NCBI RefSeq assembly: GCF_020099395.1
Contig: NZ_CP083590.1
Location: forward strand, 3,844,001-3,908,000
Direction of reading: 5' to 3'
DNA from: Streptomyces mobaraensis
GTDB taxonomy: Bacteria; Actinomycetota; Actinomycetes; Streptomycetales; Streptomycetaceae
DNA: 64,000 nucleotides
The notes under the pieces were generated by a model. The model made no database searches. It was given only the letters and a program-made list of their open reading frames with translations, and was not told where the DNA came from. Every line of letters starts with the position of its first letter. Within the stretch, counting starts at the first letter, position 1. Of the stretch, positions 1 through 9,006 are shown piece by piece. Position numbers and translations under genes: made by a program.

Positions 1-274
1 CGAGGAGCAGCGCGCCGGCCGGCTTCTTCGCCGGGCGGGCCTCGACCTTCACATCGGCGGGCGCGCAGGCGTCGCCCTTCTTGGCGCCCTTGCCCGCGCT
101 GTCCTCGCCCGCGGCGCCGGGCGGCGCGTCGGAGGCCGTAGCCGCCGACTTGTCGCTCTTGCCGTCACCGTCACCCTTGCCGCCGCCACCACCGCCCCCG
201 CCGCAGGCGGTGAGGGTCAGGGCGGCCGCGGCGGTGAGGGCGACGGCGGTGGTCCGCAGGAGGCGGTGGGTCAT
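1..274 (-). CDS. Secreted lipoprotein, N-terminal part only (runs off the left edge)
   Basis: An ATG on the minus strand at 274 opens a reading frame that starts with a short basic stretch and a hydrophobic Ala/Leu core, followed by a lipobox (L-T-A-C) and a glycine run. This is a lipoprotein signal for attachment to the outer face of the membrane. A Gly/Lys/Asp/Ser linker follows, then the beginning of a folded domain that starts with CAPADVKVEARPA. That start resembles the opening of DUF4232-type secreted domains, but only about 25 residues of it are visible, so the domain call is weak. The rest of the gene lies outside the window. Confidence 0.7.
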   Translation of the reverse strand, partial: MTHRLLRTTAVALTAAAALTLTACGGGGGGGGKGDGDGKSDKSAATASDAPPGAAGEDSAGKGAKKGDACAPADVKVEARPAKKPAGALLL

Positions 275-366
275 GGGTTCCCCCGGGTGGGATGTGGTGG
301 ATCGGTGGTGCGCCGCCCAACCCGCCCGCGGGAACCGCCGGTTCGCAGCCAGACCCCGACGGGGTG

Positions 367-1656
367 TCAGCCCGCCACGAAGGCGGTGAGCACCGAGGCG
401 AGCAGATGCGGGTCGTCCGCGCCGCAGAGTTCGCGGGCGGAGTGCATGGAGAGGATAGCGATGCCTATGTCGACGGTGGCGATGCCGTGCCGGGCGGCGG
501 TGATCGGGCCGATGGTGCTGCCGCAGGGGACGGAGTTGTTGGAGACGAAGTGCTGCCAGGGCACGCCGGCCCGTTCGCATGCCTCGGTGAACGCGGCCCG
601 CCCGCCGCCGTCCGTCGCGTAGCGCTGGTTGGCGTTGGTCTTGAGGATGGGGCCGCCGTTGGCGACGGGGTGGTGGCCGGGCTCGTGCCGCTCCGCGTAG
701 TTGGGGTGCACGGCGTGGCCGGTGTCGGAGGAGAAGCAGATGGTGCCGGCGAAGGCGCGCGCCCGGTCCTCGTACGCCCCGCCGCGCGCGAACACCGAGC
801 GTTCCAGGACGTTTCCGAGCAGTGGGCCCTCGGCGCCGGTGTCGGACTGGCTGCCGTTCTCCTCGTGGTCGAACGCGGCGAGGACGGGGATGTACGGCAG
901 CGATTCGGAGGTGACGGCGGCGGTCAGGGCGGCGGTGCCGGCGTGGACGGAGACGAGGTTGTCCATCCGCGGCCCGGCGAGGAGTTCGCGGTCGCGGCCG
1001 AGGTACGCCGGGGGTTCGACGCTGTGCGTCATCAGGTCCCAGCCGGTGATCTCGTCGGCGCCGACGCCCGCCTCCTCGGCGACGAAGCGGACGAGGTCGC
1101 CCTCGTGGACGTCGCCCAGGCCCCACAGCGGGGTCATGTGCCGCTGCCGGTCCAGCGTCAGGCCGTCGTTGACGGCGCGGTCCAGGTGGATGGCGAGCTG
1201 TGGGACGCGCAGCAGCGCGCGGTCGACGTGGACGAGCCGGTGCTCGCCGCCGCGCAGTGTGATCCGCCCGGAGAGGCCCAGGTCGCGGTCGAGCCAGGTG
1301 TTGAGCAGGGTGCCGCCGTAGATCTCGACGGCGATCTGGCGCCAGCCGTGCGCGCCGGTGTCGGGCCGCGGCTTGACGCGCAGGTTGGGGGAGTCGGTGT
1401 GCGCGCCGATGATGCGGAAGGGGGTGGCGGCCGTCGCGCCGTCGGGCACGTACCAGGCGATGAGCGCACCGCCGCGGATGACGAACTTGCCGCCCGCCGA
1501 CGCGTCCCACGCGTCGGTCTCCGCGAGCTGCCGGAAACCCGCCTTCTCCAGCCGGGCCGCGGCGTTGGCCACCGCGTGGTACGGCGAGGGGCTCGCCGCC
1601 AGGAAGGACATGAGGTCGTCGGTATGGCCGCGGTCGAAGCGGTGCGCAGTGCTCAT
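367..1656 (-). CDS. M18 family aspartyl/leucyl aminopeptidase
   Basis: A protein of 429 residues, the usual length for the M18 (aspartyl aminopeptidase) family of cytosolic dizinc exopeptidases. The metal ligands are in the expected order: His in GAHTDSPN near residue 86, Asp in GPRMDN, the Glu pair in FDHEENGS, Asp in SSDTGHAVHPN and a C-terminal His in LSMHSARE. The frame is open upstream to 1740, but the ATG at 1656 is preferred because it begins the conserved MSTAHRFDRGHTDDLMSFL-type N-terminus and the upstream part is low-complexity. It presumably trims peptides during protein turnover. Nothing nearby suggests an operon. Confidence 0.9.
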   Translation of the reverse strand: MSTAHRFDRGHTDDLMSFLAASPSPYHAVANAAARLEKAGFRQLAETDAWDASAGGKFVIRGGALIAWYVPDGATAATPFRIIGAHTDSPNLRVKPRPDTGAHGWRQIAVEIYGGTLLNTWLDRDLGLSGRITLRGGEHRLVHVDRALLRVPQLAIHLDRAVNDGLTLDRQRHMTPLWGLGDVHEGDLVRFVAEEAGVGADEITGWDLMTHSVEPPAYLGRDRELLAGPRMDNLVSVHAGTAALTAAVTSESLPYIPVLAAFDHEENGSQSDTGAEGPLLGNVLERSVFARGGAYEDRARAFAGTICFSSDTGHAVHPNYAERHEPGHHPVANGGPILKTNANQRYATDGGGRAAFTEACERAGVPWQHFVSNNSVPCGSTIGPITAARHGIATVDIGIAILSMHSARELCGADDPHLLASVLTAFVAG

Positions 1657-1762
1657 GGCCTCAGGATAAGGAGCGCGGCAAGGGGTGCGGCGGGAACGCG
1701 CGGAGGCCCGCTCCGGCGCGGAGCGGGCCTCGTGCGTCAAGAGGCGAGGGGCCGTCGGACGG

Positions 1763-3589
1763 TTAGAACGCGGCCTCGTCCAGCTCCATCAGCGACTGGT
1801 CGACGTTCTCGGCGAGGGTGCGCTCGACCGAGACGCCCGGCAGGACGTTCGCGGCGAAGAACTTCGCGGCGGCGATCTTGCCGGTGTAGAACGCCTTGTC
1901 CTTGGCGGCGGCGGCCGGCAGTTTCTCGGCGGCGACGGCCGCGCCGCGGAGGAGCAGGTAGCCGACGACGACGTCACCGGAGGCCATCAGCAGGCGGGTG
2001 GTGTTGAGGCCGACCTTGTAGATGGACTTGACGTCCTTCTCGGTGGCGGCGAGGTCGGTCAGCATGGTGCCGACGATCGCCTCCAGCTCACCGGCGGCCT
2101 TGGCGAGCTGCTCGCGGGCGGCGGCCAGCTCCTCGCCGCCGGCGGCCTCGGCGAGGAACTTCTTGATCTCCTCGGAGAGGGTGGTCAGCGCCTGGCCCTG
2201 GTCGCGGACGATCTTCCGGAAGAAGAAGTCCTGGCCCTGGATGGCGGTGGTGCCCTCGTAGAGGGTGTCGATCTTGGCGTCGCGGATGTACTGCTCGATC
2301 GGGTACTCCTGGAGGTACCCGGAGCCGCCGAACGTCTGGAGCGACTGCGCCAGCTGCTCGTACGACTTCTCGGATCCGTAGCCCTTGACGATCGGCAGCA
2401 GCAGGTCGTTGAGGCCGTTCAGCGCCTTGGTGTCCTCGCCGGCGGCCTCCTTGACCATGATCTCGTCCTGGACCGCGGCCGTGTAGAGGACGAGGGCGCG
2501 CATGCCCTCCGCGTACGCCTTCTGCGTCATCAGCGAGCGGCGCACGTCCGGGTGGTGCGTGATGGTGACCTTGGGGGCCGTCTTGTCCATGAAGTTGGCC
2601 AGGTCGGGACCCTGCACGCGCTCCTTGGCGTACTCCAGGGCGTTCAGGTAGCCGGTGGAGAGGGTGGCGATGGCCTTCGTGCCGACCATCATCCGCGCGA
2701 ACTCGATGATCATGAACATCTGGCGGATGCCGTCGTGCTTCTCGCCGATGAGCCAGCCCTTGGCGGGGTGCTTGTCGCCGAAGGTCATCTCGCAGGTGTT
2801 GGACGCCTTGAGGCCCATCTTGTGCTCGACGTTGGTGGCGTAGACGCCGTTGCGGTCGCCCAGCTCACCGGTCTCGAAGTCGAACTCGTACTTGGGCACG
2901 AGGAAGAGCGACAGGCCCTTGGTGCCCGGACCGGCGCCCTCGGGGCGGGCCAGCACGTAGTGGAGGATGTTGTCGGCCATGTCGTGCTCACCCGACGTGA
3001 TGAACCGCTTCACGCCGGTGATGTGCCAGGAGCCGTCCTCCTGCCGCACCGCCTTGGTGCGGCCGGCGCCCACGTCCGAACCGGCGTCCGGCTCGGTGAG
3101 GACCATGGTCGAGCCCCACTGCTTCTCGACCGCGATCTTCGCGATGTGCTTCTGCTGCTCGGTGCCCTCCGCGAACAGCACACCCGCGAAGGCCGGGCCC
3201 GAGGAGTACATCCAGACGGCCGGGTTGGAGCCGAGGATCGTCTCCGCGAAGCCCCACAGGAGGCTGCGCGGCGCGACCGTGCCGCCGATCTCCTCCGGGA
3301 TGCCCAGGCGCCACCACTCGGCGTCCATGTACGCCTGGTAGCTCTTCTTGAAGGTGTCCGGGACGGGCGCGGTGTTGGTCTCGGGGTCGAAGACCGGCGG
3401 GTTCCGGTCGGTGTCGGCGTAGGACGCGGCCAGCTCGTTCTCCGAGAGGCGGGCGATCTCCGACAGGATGTCCTTGGCGGTCTCGACGTCCATCTCCGCG
3501 AACGGGCCGGTGCCGTACAGCTTGTCGCGGCCGAGCACCTCGAAGAGGTTGAACTCGATGTCGCGGAGATTCGACTTGTAGTGGCCCAT
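1763..3589 (-). CDS. Acyl-CoA dehydrogenase, FadE5-like, with C-terminal extension
   Basis: A 608-residue FAD enzyme for the first step of fatty-acid beta-oxidation. The N-terminus ([19 protein letters not shown]) and length match the long actinobacterial FadE5-type acyl-CoA dehydrogenases, not the usual enzymes of about 380 residues. The middle has the acyl-CoA dehydrogenase FAD/substrate signature ([25 protein letters not shown]) and the C-terminal 130 residues form the extra helical domain. The ATG at 3589 is chosen over an open frame to 3733 because GGAG lies 8 bases upstream. Two TACC-type palindromes upstream suggest TetR-type control. Confidence 0.93.
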   Translation of the reverse strand: MGHYKSNLRDIEFNLFEVLGRDKLYGTGPFAEMDVETAKDILSEIARLSENELAASYADTDRNPPVFDPETNTAPVPDTFKKSYQAYMDAEWWRLGIPEEIGGTVAPRSLLWGFAETILGSNPAVWMYSSGPAFAGVLFAEGTEQQKHIAKIAVEKQWGSTMVLTEPDAGSDVGAGRTKAVRQEDGSWHITGVKRFITSGEHDMADNILHYVLARPEGAGPGTKGLSLFLVPKYEFDFETGELGDRNGVYATNVEHKMGLKASNTCEMTFGDKHPAKGWLIGEKHDGIRQMFMIIEFARMMVGTKAIATLSTGYLNALEYAKERVQGPDLANFMDKTAPKVTITHHPDVRRSLMTQKAYAEGMRALVLYTAAVQDEIMVKEAAGEDTKALNGLNDLLLPIVKGYGSEKSYEQLAQSLQTFGGSGYLQEYPIEQYIRDAKIDTLYEGTTAIQGQDFFFRKIVRDQGQALTTLSEEIKKFLAEAAGGEELAAAREQLAKAAGELEAIVGTMLTDLAATEKDVKSIYKVGLNTTRLLMASGDVVVGYLLLRGAAVAAEKLPAAAAKDKAFYTGKIAAAKFFAANVLPGVSVERTLAENVDQSLMELDEAAF

Positions 3590-3644
3590 GACAACGGCTC
3601 CGTAAGGGGTGACGGGAGGGCGTTCCTCGTGCTTACCGAGTGCG

Positions 3645-3681
3645 TACCGATCAGTAATCTGCATGATGCTACCCACCGGTA
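3645..3681. promoter_or_regulatory. Pair of 12-bp imperfect palindromes upstream of the acyl-CoA dehydrogenase
   Basis: TACCGATCAGTA (3645-3656) and TACCCACCGGTA (3670-3681) lie 25 bp apart between the divergent dehydrogenase and SseB-domain genes. Both have the TAC...GTA dyad form seen in operators of TetR-type lipid regulators of actinobacteria. They are 56-92 bp upstream of the dehydrogenase start. The operator role is inferred from symmetry and position. Confidence 0.4.
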
Positions 3682-3731
3682 ATAAGAAGCAACCCCTGTT
3701 GGGCCAACTGTGACTGGTTACGCTTTGGCCC

Positions 3732-4184
3732 ATGTACGGCTACGACCAGAACGTGGGACAACAGGGCTACGCGCCGCCGCAGCAGCCCGGCGGCTACGGC
3801 GAGCAGCCGCTCTACCCCGAGCCGTCCCCGCCGTCGCTCGCCGACGCGGTACGGGCCTTCACCACCGGCTCGATGTCCGCCGAGGACTTCCAGGTGATCT
3901 TCGCCAACTCCAAGGTCTACTGCCCCCGCGGCGAGAACCCCGGCTTCCTCGCCCTGCACAACACCCAGCACCCGGTGATCCCGATGTTCACCTCCCTGAA
4001 GGAGCTGCGGCGCTACGCGGGCAAGGAGTCGAAGTACTTCGTCATCACCGGGGCGGAGGTGATCGATCTGCTGCCGACGGGGTACGGGTTCGTGCTCGAC
4101 ATGGAGGGGGACCACCGGATGGTGTTCGACGCGAAGGCGGTCGAGCAGATGGTGGACTTCGCGATGCGGCGGATGTACGGGTAG
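3732..4184 (+). CDS. SseB-domain protein (type III secretion SseB-like N-terminal fold)
   Basis: A 150-residue protein. Residues 1-35 are a Gly/Pro/Gln/Tyr-rich disordered leader. The remainder looks like the small SseB domain found in many Streptomyces proteins of unknown role: a repeated alpha/beta pattern with [12 protein letters not shown] and a C-terminal segment ending in a Met/Arg-rich helix. There is no signal peptide or membrane helix, so it should be cytosolic. It is divergent from the acyl-CoA dehydrogenase. No function can be assigned; the domain name does not imply a secretion system here. Confidence 0.75.
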   Translation: MYGYDQNVGQQGYAPPQQPGGYGEQPLYPEPSPPSLADAVRAFTTGSMSAEDFQVIFANSKVYCPRGENPGFLALHNTQHPVIPMFTSLKELRRYAGKESKYFVITGAEVIDLLPTGYGFVLDMEGDHRMVFDAKAVEQMVDFAMRRMYG

Positions 4185-4190
4185 GGGTTC

Positions 4191-4407
4191 GCCCCGGTCC
4201 CTCCCCCAGAGGGGGGACCCCCACTTCGCCGCTTCCTGGGGCTGACGCCCCAGACCCCCTTGTCCTCAAACGCCGGACGGGCTGACTGGTCAGCCCGTCC
4301 GGCGTTTGAGGACAGCCGCGCGGAGCGCGGTTGCGGGGGTGCGGGGGCAGCGCCCCCGCAAGAAACGGTGAAGTGGGGGTCCCCCCCTCTGGGGGAGGGT
4401 CCGGGGC
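4191..4407. repeat. Long imperfect palindrome with a perfect 25-bp core hairpin
   Basis: The core arms 4262-4286 and 4289-4313 are a perfect 25-bp inverted repeat around a two-base gap (arm begins GTCCTCAAACGCCGGACGGG). Flanking sequence is also symmetrical: GCCCCGGTCCCTCCCCCAG at 4191 matches, inverted, CTGGGGGAGGGTCCGGGGC ending at 4407, with only scattered mismatches between. The element fills the gap between two convergent genes. It would act as a bidirectional terminator, but is much longer and more ordered than needed, so it looks like a dispersed intergenic repeat. Confidence 0.85.
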
Positions 4408-4411
4408 ACCC

Positions 4412-5404
4412 TCACCCGGCGGTCGCCCGCCGGTACAGCCGCTCCACTGCGCCCCCGAAGTACGAGCTGTACGACGTCTCGTCGTCCCCGCCCTCGTCCT
4501 TCCCCCCGAGCACACCCACCACCGTCCCCAGCCCCGAATCCGCATCCACATCCGTGAGCAGCGGACTCCCGCTCGTCCCCCCGGGCAGCCCCGCACAGTC
4601 GAACCGCAGCTGCGAAGCGCTCTCCCGCCGCACCACGCTCTGGCAGGCCAGCGGCCGCTCGCCCTCCCCCGGGTAGCCGAGGACCCGGGCCGGGCGGTCC
4701 ACCGCCGGGCGGAAGGCGATGCGTTCGGCGCCCGTGACGTCCTCCACCCGTGTGTCGGTGCCGACTTGGCGCACCCGCAGGAACGCGACGTCGTGGTCCT
4801 CGTCCCGGTCGGACATCCACTCGGGGTCGACGTCGATCGAGGTCGGTACCCAGACGCCGTAGGGCGCCTCGCCGTCGTGGTAGCCGGGGGCGAAGGCGAC
4901 GTCGGTGCGGAAGCCGTTGGTGTACACGCAGTGCGCGGCGGTGACCAGCAGGTCCCGCTCCCGGCTGTGGACGACGCTCGCGGTGCAGCCGTGGCCGGGC
5001 TCGTCCTGGTCGGTGGAGAAGAGGGGCCCGATGGCGGGCGAGGGGTCCCGGGGGGCGGCCTCCAGGGGCCGGGACGGTGGGAGGGGATCCGTACGCGCCT
5101 TCCGGCCCGCGCCCCGGTCCGCCGCCCGCGCCACGGGCCGCCCCGGCGTACCGGGCTCGATCCGTACCGCCGAGGCCATCGCGTCCGCGGCCGCGTCCCC
5201 CACCCCCTCCGGCTCGGCGTAGTGCCCCGAGGACTCGCCGGCGGCGAGCGGCCCGTCGGTGGCCGCGCCGCGGGTCGCCACCAGTACGCCCAGCAGGGCC
5301 AGGGCCAGCACGGTGGCGAAGAGGACGGTGTACCCGGCCTTGCCGGGGCCGGGCCGGGGTCCGGGGCTCGCTCCCGTTCCGGTCCGGGCGGATCTGGCAC
5401 GCAT
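4412..5404 (-). CDS. Membrane-anchored trypsin-like serine protease (S1 family)
   Basis: A 330-residue protein with one N-terminal membrane helix (about 25-43), a variable linker to about 120 and a chymotrypsin-fold domain. The catalytic triad is complete: His158 in TAAHC, Asp205 in DHDVAFLRV and Ser278 in GGTSGSP. A Cys pair (140/159) brackets the His loop as in secreted S1 enzymes. The active site should face the cell exterior. This compact type resembles glutamyl endopeptidase/V8-like proteases of actinobacteria. The natural substrate is unknown. Confidence 0.88.
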   Translation of the reverse strand: MRARSARTGTGASPGPRPGPGKAGYTVLFATVLALALLGVLVATRGAATDGPLAAGESSGHYAEPEGVGDAAADAMASAVRIEPGTPGRPVARAADRGAGRKARTDPLPPSRPLEAAPRDPSPAIGPLFSTDQDEPGHGCTASVVHSRERDLLVTAAHCVYTNGFRTDVAFAPGYHDGEAPYGVWVPTSIDVDPEWMSDRDEDHDVAFLRVRQVGTDTRVEDVTGAERIAFRPAVDRPARVLGYPGEGERPLACQSVVRRESASQLRFDCAGLPGGTSGSPLLTDVDADSGLGTVVGVLGGKDEGGDDETSYSSYFGGAVERLYRRATAG

Positions 5405-5445
5405 TGATCAAGTGTCCCAGGAGACAGGCCGGGAACACCCACTCC

Positions 5446-5474
5446 TTGCAGGTTGTTCAGGCTTCAACTAAATT
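5446..5474 (+). promoter_or_regulatory. Candidate vegetative promoter for the pirin gene
   Basis: TTGCAG (5446-5451), a 17-bp spacer and TAAATT (5469-5474) resemble a principal-sigma promoter, 41 bp before the pirin start. It lies in the short divergent gap with the S1 protease gene. Inferred from sequence only. Confidence 0.4.
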
Positions 5475-5514
5475 GGAGGCAACCCGGGGGACGGAACGTC
5501 CGAAGGAGGGCGAC

Positions 5515-6462
5515 ATGCCTGCTGTAACTGCGGAGAACCCGCTGACCCTGCCGCGCGTGACGGCACCCGTGGGCCCCGCGGCCCGCCCGGTGCTGGCGGT
5601 GTCCACCGCGCCCGCCGGGTTCGAGGGCGAGGGCTTCCCGGTCCGCCGGGCCTTCGCCGGCATCGACTACCGGCACCTCGACCCGTTCATCATGATGGAC
5701 CAGATGGGCGAGGTGGACTACGCGGCCGGGGAGCCGAAGGGCACCCCCTGGCACCCGCACCGCGGCTTCGAGACGGTCACGTACATCATCGACGGCACCT
5801 TCGTGCACCAGGACTCGCACGGCGGCGGTGGCGTGATCACCGACGGCGACACCCAGTGGATGACCGCCGGCTCCGGACTGCTGCACATCGAGACGCCGCC
5901 CGAGGAACTGGTGGTCTCCGGCGGGCTGTTCCACGGCCTCCAGCTGTGGGTCAACCTGCCGGCCAAGGACAAGATGATCGCGCCCAAGTACCAGGACATC
6001 CGCGGCGGCAACGTCAGGCTGCTCGCCTCGGAGGACGGCGGCGCGCTGGTCCGGCTGATCGCCGGGGACGTCGCGGGCCACGCCGGCCCGGGCGCCACGC
6101 ACACCCCGATCACGATGATCCACGCCTCGCTCAGCCCCGGCGCCCGCCTGGTGCTGCCCTGGCGGCCCGACTTCAACGCGCTGGCCTACGGGCTGGCCGG
6201 GCACGGCACGGCCGGCACAGAGCGGCGGCCGTTCCGCAGCGGGCAGGCGGTGGTCTTCGGGGCCGGGGACGCGCTGGTGGTCCAGGCCGGGGACGTCCAG
6301 GACTCCCGGAGCGAGCGGTTCGAGGTGGTGCTGCTCGGCGGGCTGCCGCTGCGCGAGCCGATGATGCACTACGGCCCGTTCGTCATGAACACCCACGCCG
6401 AACTCGCCCAGGCCTTCGACGACTTCAAGGCCGGGCGGCTGGGGACGATCCCCGCGTCCTGA
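5515..6462 (+). CDS. Pirin family protein
   Basis: A 315-residue bicupin. The iron-binding set of the pirin N-terminal cupin is intact: His80 and His82 in WHPHRGFET, His124 and Glu126 in LLHIETP. Bacterial pirins are Fe-dependent proteins; some act as quercetin 2,3-dioxygenases, others bind metabolic enzymes such as pyruvate dehydrogenase in Streptomyces. The ATG at 5515 follows a strong GGAGG. The downstream C-terminal cupin is complete (ends MHYGPFVMNT then a helical tail). Which of the known pirin roles applies cannot be told from sequence. Confidence 0.92.
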   Translation: MPAVTAENPLTLPRVTAPVGPAARPVLAVSTAPAGFEGEGFPVRRAFAGIDYRHLDPFIMMDQMGEVDYAAGEPKGTPWHPHRGFETVTYIIDGTFVHQDSHGGGGVITDGDTQWMTAGSGLLHIETPPEELVVSGGLFHGLQLWVNLPAKDKMIAPKYQDIRGGNVRLLASEDGGALVRLIAGDVAGHAGPGATHTPITMIHASLSPGARLVLPWRPDFNALAYGLAGHGTAGTERRPFRSGQAVVFGAGDALVVQAGDVQDSRSERFEVVLLGGLPLREPMMHYGPFVMNTHAELAQAFDDFKAGRLGTIPAS

Positions 6463-6630
6463 CAGCGCCGCCGGGCTCGCCGATGACCGGTCCATTCATC
6501 CGGTGAATCACTCCAACGAGTGAAGGCGGTCGGTGTTCCCCTCACCCGGCGCGGGGGAAGAAATCGGGCCCGCCCCTCCCGCGCGGGCCCGGCCCCTCCG
6601 GGTCCACCGGAGGGGCGCTCCGGACGCGGT

Positions 6631-6662
6631 GGGGGCTCACCCGGTTCAGGGGGTGAGCCCCC
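6631..6662. terminator. Hairpin between convergent pirin and phosphatase genes
   Basis: Perfect 12-bp arms (GGGGGCTCACCC 6631-6642; GGGTGAGCCCCC 6651-6662) with an 8-base loop in the gap between two converging genes. It probably works in both directions. Confidence 0.7.
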
Positions 6663-6710
6663 ACCGCCCATGCTCCGGCGTGTCACCCCACCGCCCCGCA
6701 CCCCGGCGCG

Positions 6711-8855
6711 TCAGGTGATCGCCGCCAGCTCGTCCGGCGACGGCCGCCCCGCCTCGTACAGCTCGAACCAGATGTTCTTGCCCTCGCCCCGCGGGTCCAC
6801 CCCCCAGGCCCCGGCGAGCAGCTCCATCAGCACCAGCCCGCGCCCCGACGAGGCCATCTCGCCGGGGTGGCGCCGGTGCGGCAGCTCGTCGCTGGTGTCC
6901 GCGACGTCCACCCGCACCCGCCGGTGCCCGCGCTCCCCGGACACGGACGCCCTCAGCAGCGCGTCGCCGTCCGTGTGCACCAGCACGTTGGTGAGCATCT
7001 CGGAGACCATGAGCACCGCCGAGTCGGTCTGGTCCGGGTCCGGCCAGTCGTGCATCAGGTCCCGCACCTGCTGCCGGGCCTCCGCGATGCGCTCCGGCTC
7101 GGCCTGGGCGATGCTCATCACCGTGCGCCGCGGCGGCGGCTCCGCGGCCCGCGCGGCGGCGGGGGCCGGTGCCTCGCGGCGGAGCAGGAGCAGCGCGATG
7201 TCGTCCTCCCGCCGGTCCACCAGCGGCCCGGTCGTGTAGTGCGAGGACGGGCCGTGGACGGCCTGGACGAGGGCGTCCGCCAGGGTCTCCAGGAACTCCG
7301 GGTCGTCCGCCGCCTGCTCGCCCTCGATGACCTCCCGCAGCCGCGACCAGCCGGTCTCCAGGTCGTGCCCGCCGGTCTCGATCAGGCCGTCGGTGCAGAC
7401 CAGCATGGTCTCGCCGGGTTCCAGGAGCAGCCGGGTGGTGGGGTAGTCGGTGTCCGGGTCGATGCCCAGCGGCAGCCCGCCGGCCGTGGCGCGGACCAGC
7501 ATGGTGCCGTCGGCCATCCGGATCGCCGGGTCCGGGTGGCCGGCCCGGGCGATGACCAGCAGCCCGGTCGCCGGGTCCACCTCGATGTAGAGGCAGGTGG
7601 CGAAGCGCGGGTCCGGGGGGACGCCGTCGTCGACGCCGGACAGGCCGCTCTCGTTGATGCCGGACAGGAAGCGGGAGGCGCGGGAGAGGACGGCGTCCGG
7701 GTGGTGCCCCTCGGAGGCGTAGGCGCGCAGCGCGATCCGCAGCTGGCCCATCAGCCCGGCGGCCCGGACGTCGTGCCCCTGGACGTCCCCGATGACCAGC
7801 GCGAGCCGGCCGGAGGGCAGCGGGATCATGTCGTACCAGTCGCCGCCCACCTCCAGGCCGCCGCCGGTCGGCACGTAGCGGGCCGCCACGGTCATCCCGG
7901 GGATGTCCGGCTGGACGGTCGGCATCATCGAGCGCTGGAGGCCGGCGGAGAGCTCCTTCTCCGACTCGTGGACGCTCGCCCGGCTCAGCGCCTGCGCCAG
8001 CATCCGGGCGACCGTGGTGAGCACCGACCGCTCGTCCGGGGTGAAGGCCACCGGCACGCTGAACCCGGCCATCCAGGCGCCGATCGTCTGCCCGGCGTTG
8101 ATCAGCGGCAGGAACGCCCAGGACTTCCGGCCGAACCGGGCCACCAGCGGCCAGACCTGCGGGAAGCGGCGGGCGTAGTCCTCGGGGGAGGGGATGTAGA
8201 TGGCCCGGCCGGTGCGGACGACCTCGGGCGCCGGGTGGTTGCCGTCCAGCGGTATCTCCAGGAACGCCGAGACGTCCTCCAGCGCGTAGCCGTGGTGGCC
8301 GATCAGCGTCACCCGGCCGCCGTCGGTGCCGAAGACCGCCAGCGCCGACGGCTCGAACCCCGGCATCGACAGGCCCGCCGCCACCCGCAGCACCTCGGCG
8401 GTGGACCGGGCCTCCGCCAGCGCCCGGCCCGCGTCCAGCAGGAACGCCTCCCGGTTGCGGCGCCAGTCGCCGGTGACGGTCGTCCGGGCGGGCGAGGTGC
8501 CGGGGTGCGGCGCCGGGACCTCCTCCAGGATGCCGACGAGCGACCGGGGGCCGCCGTGGGCCGACTGGCGGGTGCGGGCGCGGACCGTGCGGCGTACCCG
8601 GCCGGCCTCGTCCACCACCCGGATGCGGGCCTCGGCGAGCGCGTCCTCCGCGACGGCCACGCTGATGATGCCCTGGAACTCCACCCAGTCCACCGCGTGG
8701 AAGCGGGCGCGCGCGGCCGACTCCGACAGCTCCGTCCGTTCGGCGGGCAGCCCCAGCAGCCGGGCGGCCTCGGCGTCGAAGGTGACGCGTCCCGTGGCCC
8801 CGTCCCAGTGCCACAGGCCGGTCGCGACGGCGGCCAGCACGTCCTCGGTGCGCAT
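6711..8855 (-). CDS. PAS-GAF-SpoIIE phosphatase fused to an RsbW-like ATPase domain
   Basis: A 714-residue multidomain signalling protein. Residues 1-115 are PAS-like, about 150-295 a GAF sensor, about 310-530 a PP2C/SpoIIE phosphatase (GGDWYDMIPLPSGRLALVIGDVQGHD, with metal-binding Asp residues, and CTDGLIETGG), and about 555-705 a HATPase_c domain of the anti-sigma kinase type. Such proteins act in partner-switching control of stress sigma factors: the phosphatase removes phosphate from an anti-anti-sigma factor, while the kinase-like domain can add it. No sigma or anti-anti-sigma gene lies next to it, so its partner is encoded elsewhere. It starts at 8855, divergent from aspS. Confidence 0.92.
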   Translation of the reverse strand: MRTEDVLAAVATGLWHWDGATGRVTFDAEAARLLGLPAERTELSESAARARFHAVDWVEFQGIISVAVAEDALAEARIRVVDEAGRVRRTVRARTRQSAHGGPRSLVGILEEVPAPHPGTSPARTTVTGDWRRNREAFLLDAGRALAEARSTAEVLRVAAGLSMPGFEPSALAVFGTDGGRVTLIGHHGYALEDVSAFLEIPLDGNHPAPEVVRTGRAIYIPSPEDYARRFPQVWPLVARFGRKSWAFLPLINAGQTIGAWMAGFSVPVAFTPDERSVLTTVARMLAQALSRASVHESEKELSAGLQRSMMPTVQPDIPGMTVAARYVPTGGGLEVGGDWYDMIPLPSGRLALVIGDVQGHDVRAAGLMGQLRIALRAYASEGHHPDAVLSRASRFLSGINESGLSGVDDGVPPDPRFATCLYIEVDPATGLLVIARAGHPDPAIRMADGTMLVRATAGGLPLGIDPDTDYPTTRLLLEPGETMLVCTDGLIETGGHDLETGWSRLREVIEGEQAADDPEFLETLADALVQAVHGPSSHYTTGPLVDRREDDIALLLLRREAPAPAAARAAEPPPRRTVMSIAQAEPERIAEARQQVRDLMHDWPDPDQTDSAVLMVSEMLTNVLVHTDGDALLRASVSGERGHRRVRVDVADTSDELPHRRHPGEMASSGRGLVLMELLAGAWGVDPRGEGKNIWFELYEAGRPSPDELAAIT

Positions 8856-9006
8856 TGCCCCACTTTATGCGGGTTCGCTCGGTGCAGACCACCGATGGCG
8901 GGTGGGGCAGTACCCTTGCTCAGTGCTGTATGCACGCTAACCCAGTGCGGCGAGCCAGTGCAGCGCGCCCCTCGAACCACGCCTTCGACCACGACTTGGA
9001 TGAACG

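Noticed and set aside
292..2007. Long plus-strand frame opposite the aminopeptidase
   Set aside because: It is an antisense shadow of a well-supported M18 gene, with Val/Gly/Arg/Ala bias and no domain.
1685..3682. 665-codon plus-strand frame opposite the acyl-CoA dehydrogenase
   Set aside because: Shadow frame; the minus strand carries the conserved enzyme.
8900..9006. T-box or attenuator leader for aspS
   Set aside because: No T-box sequence, specifier loop or terminator hairpin was seen.
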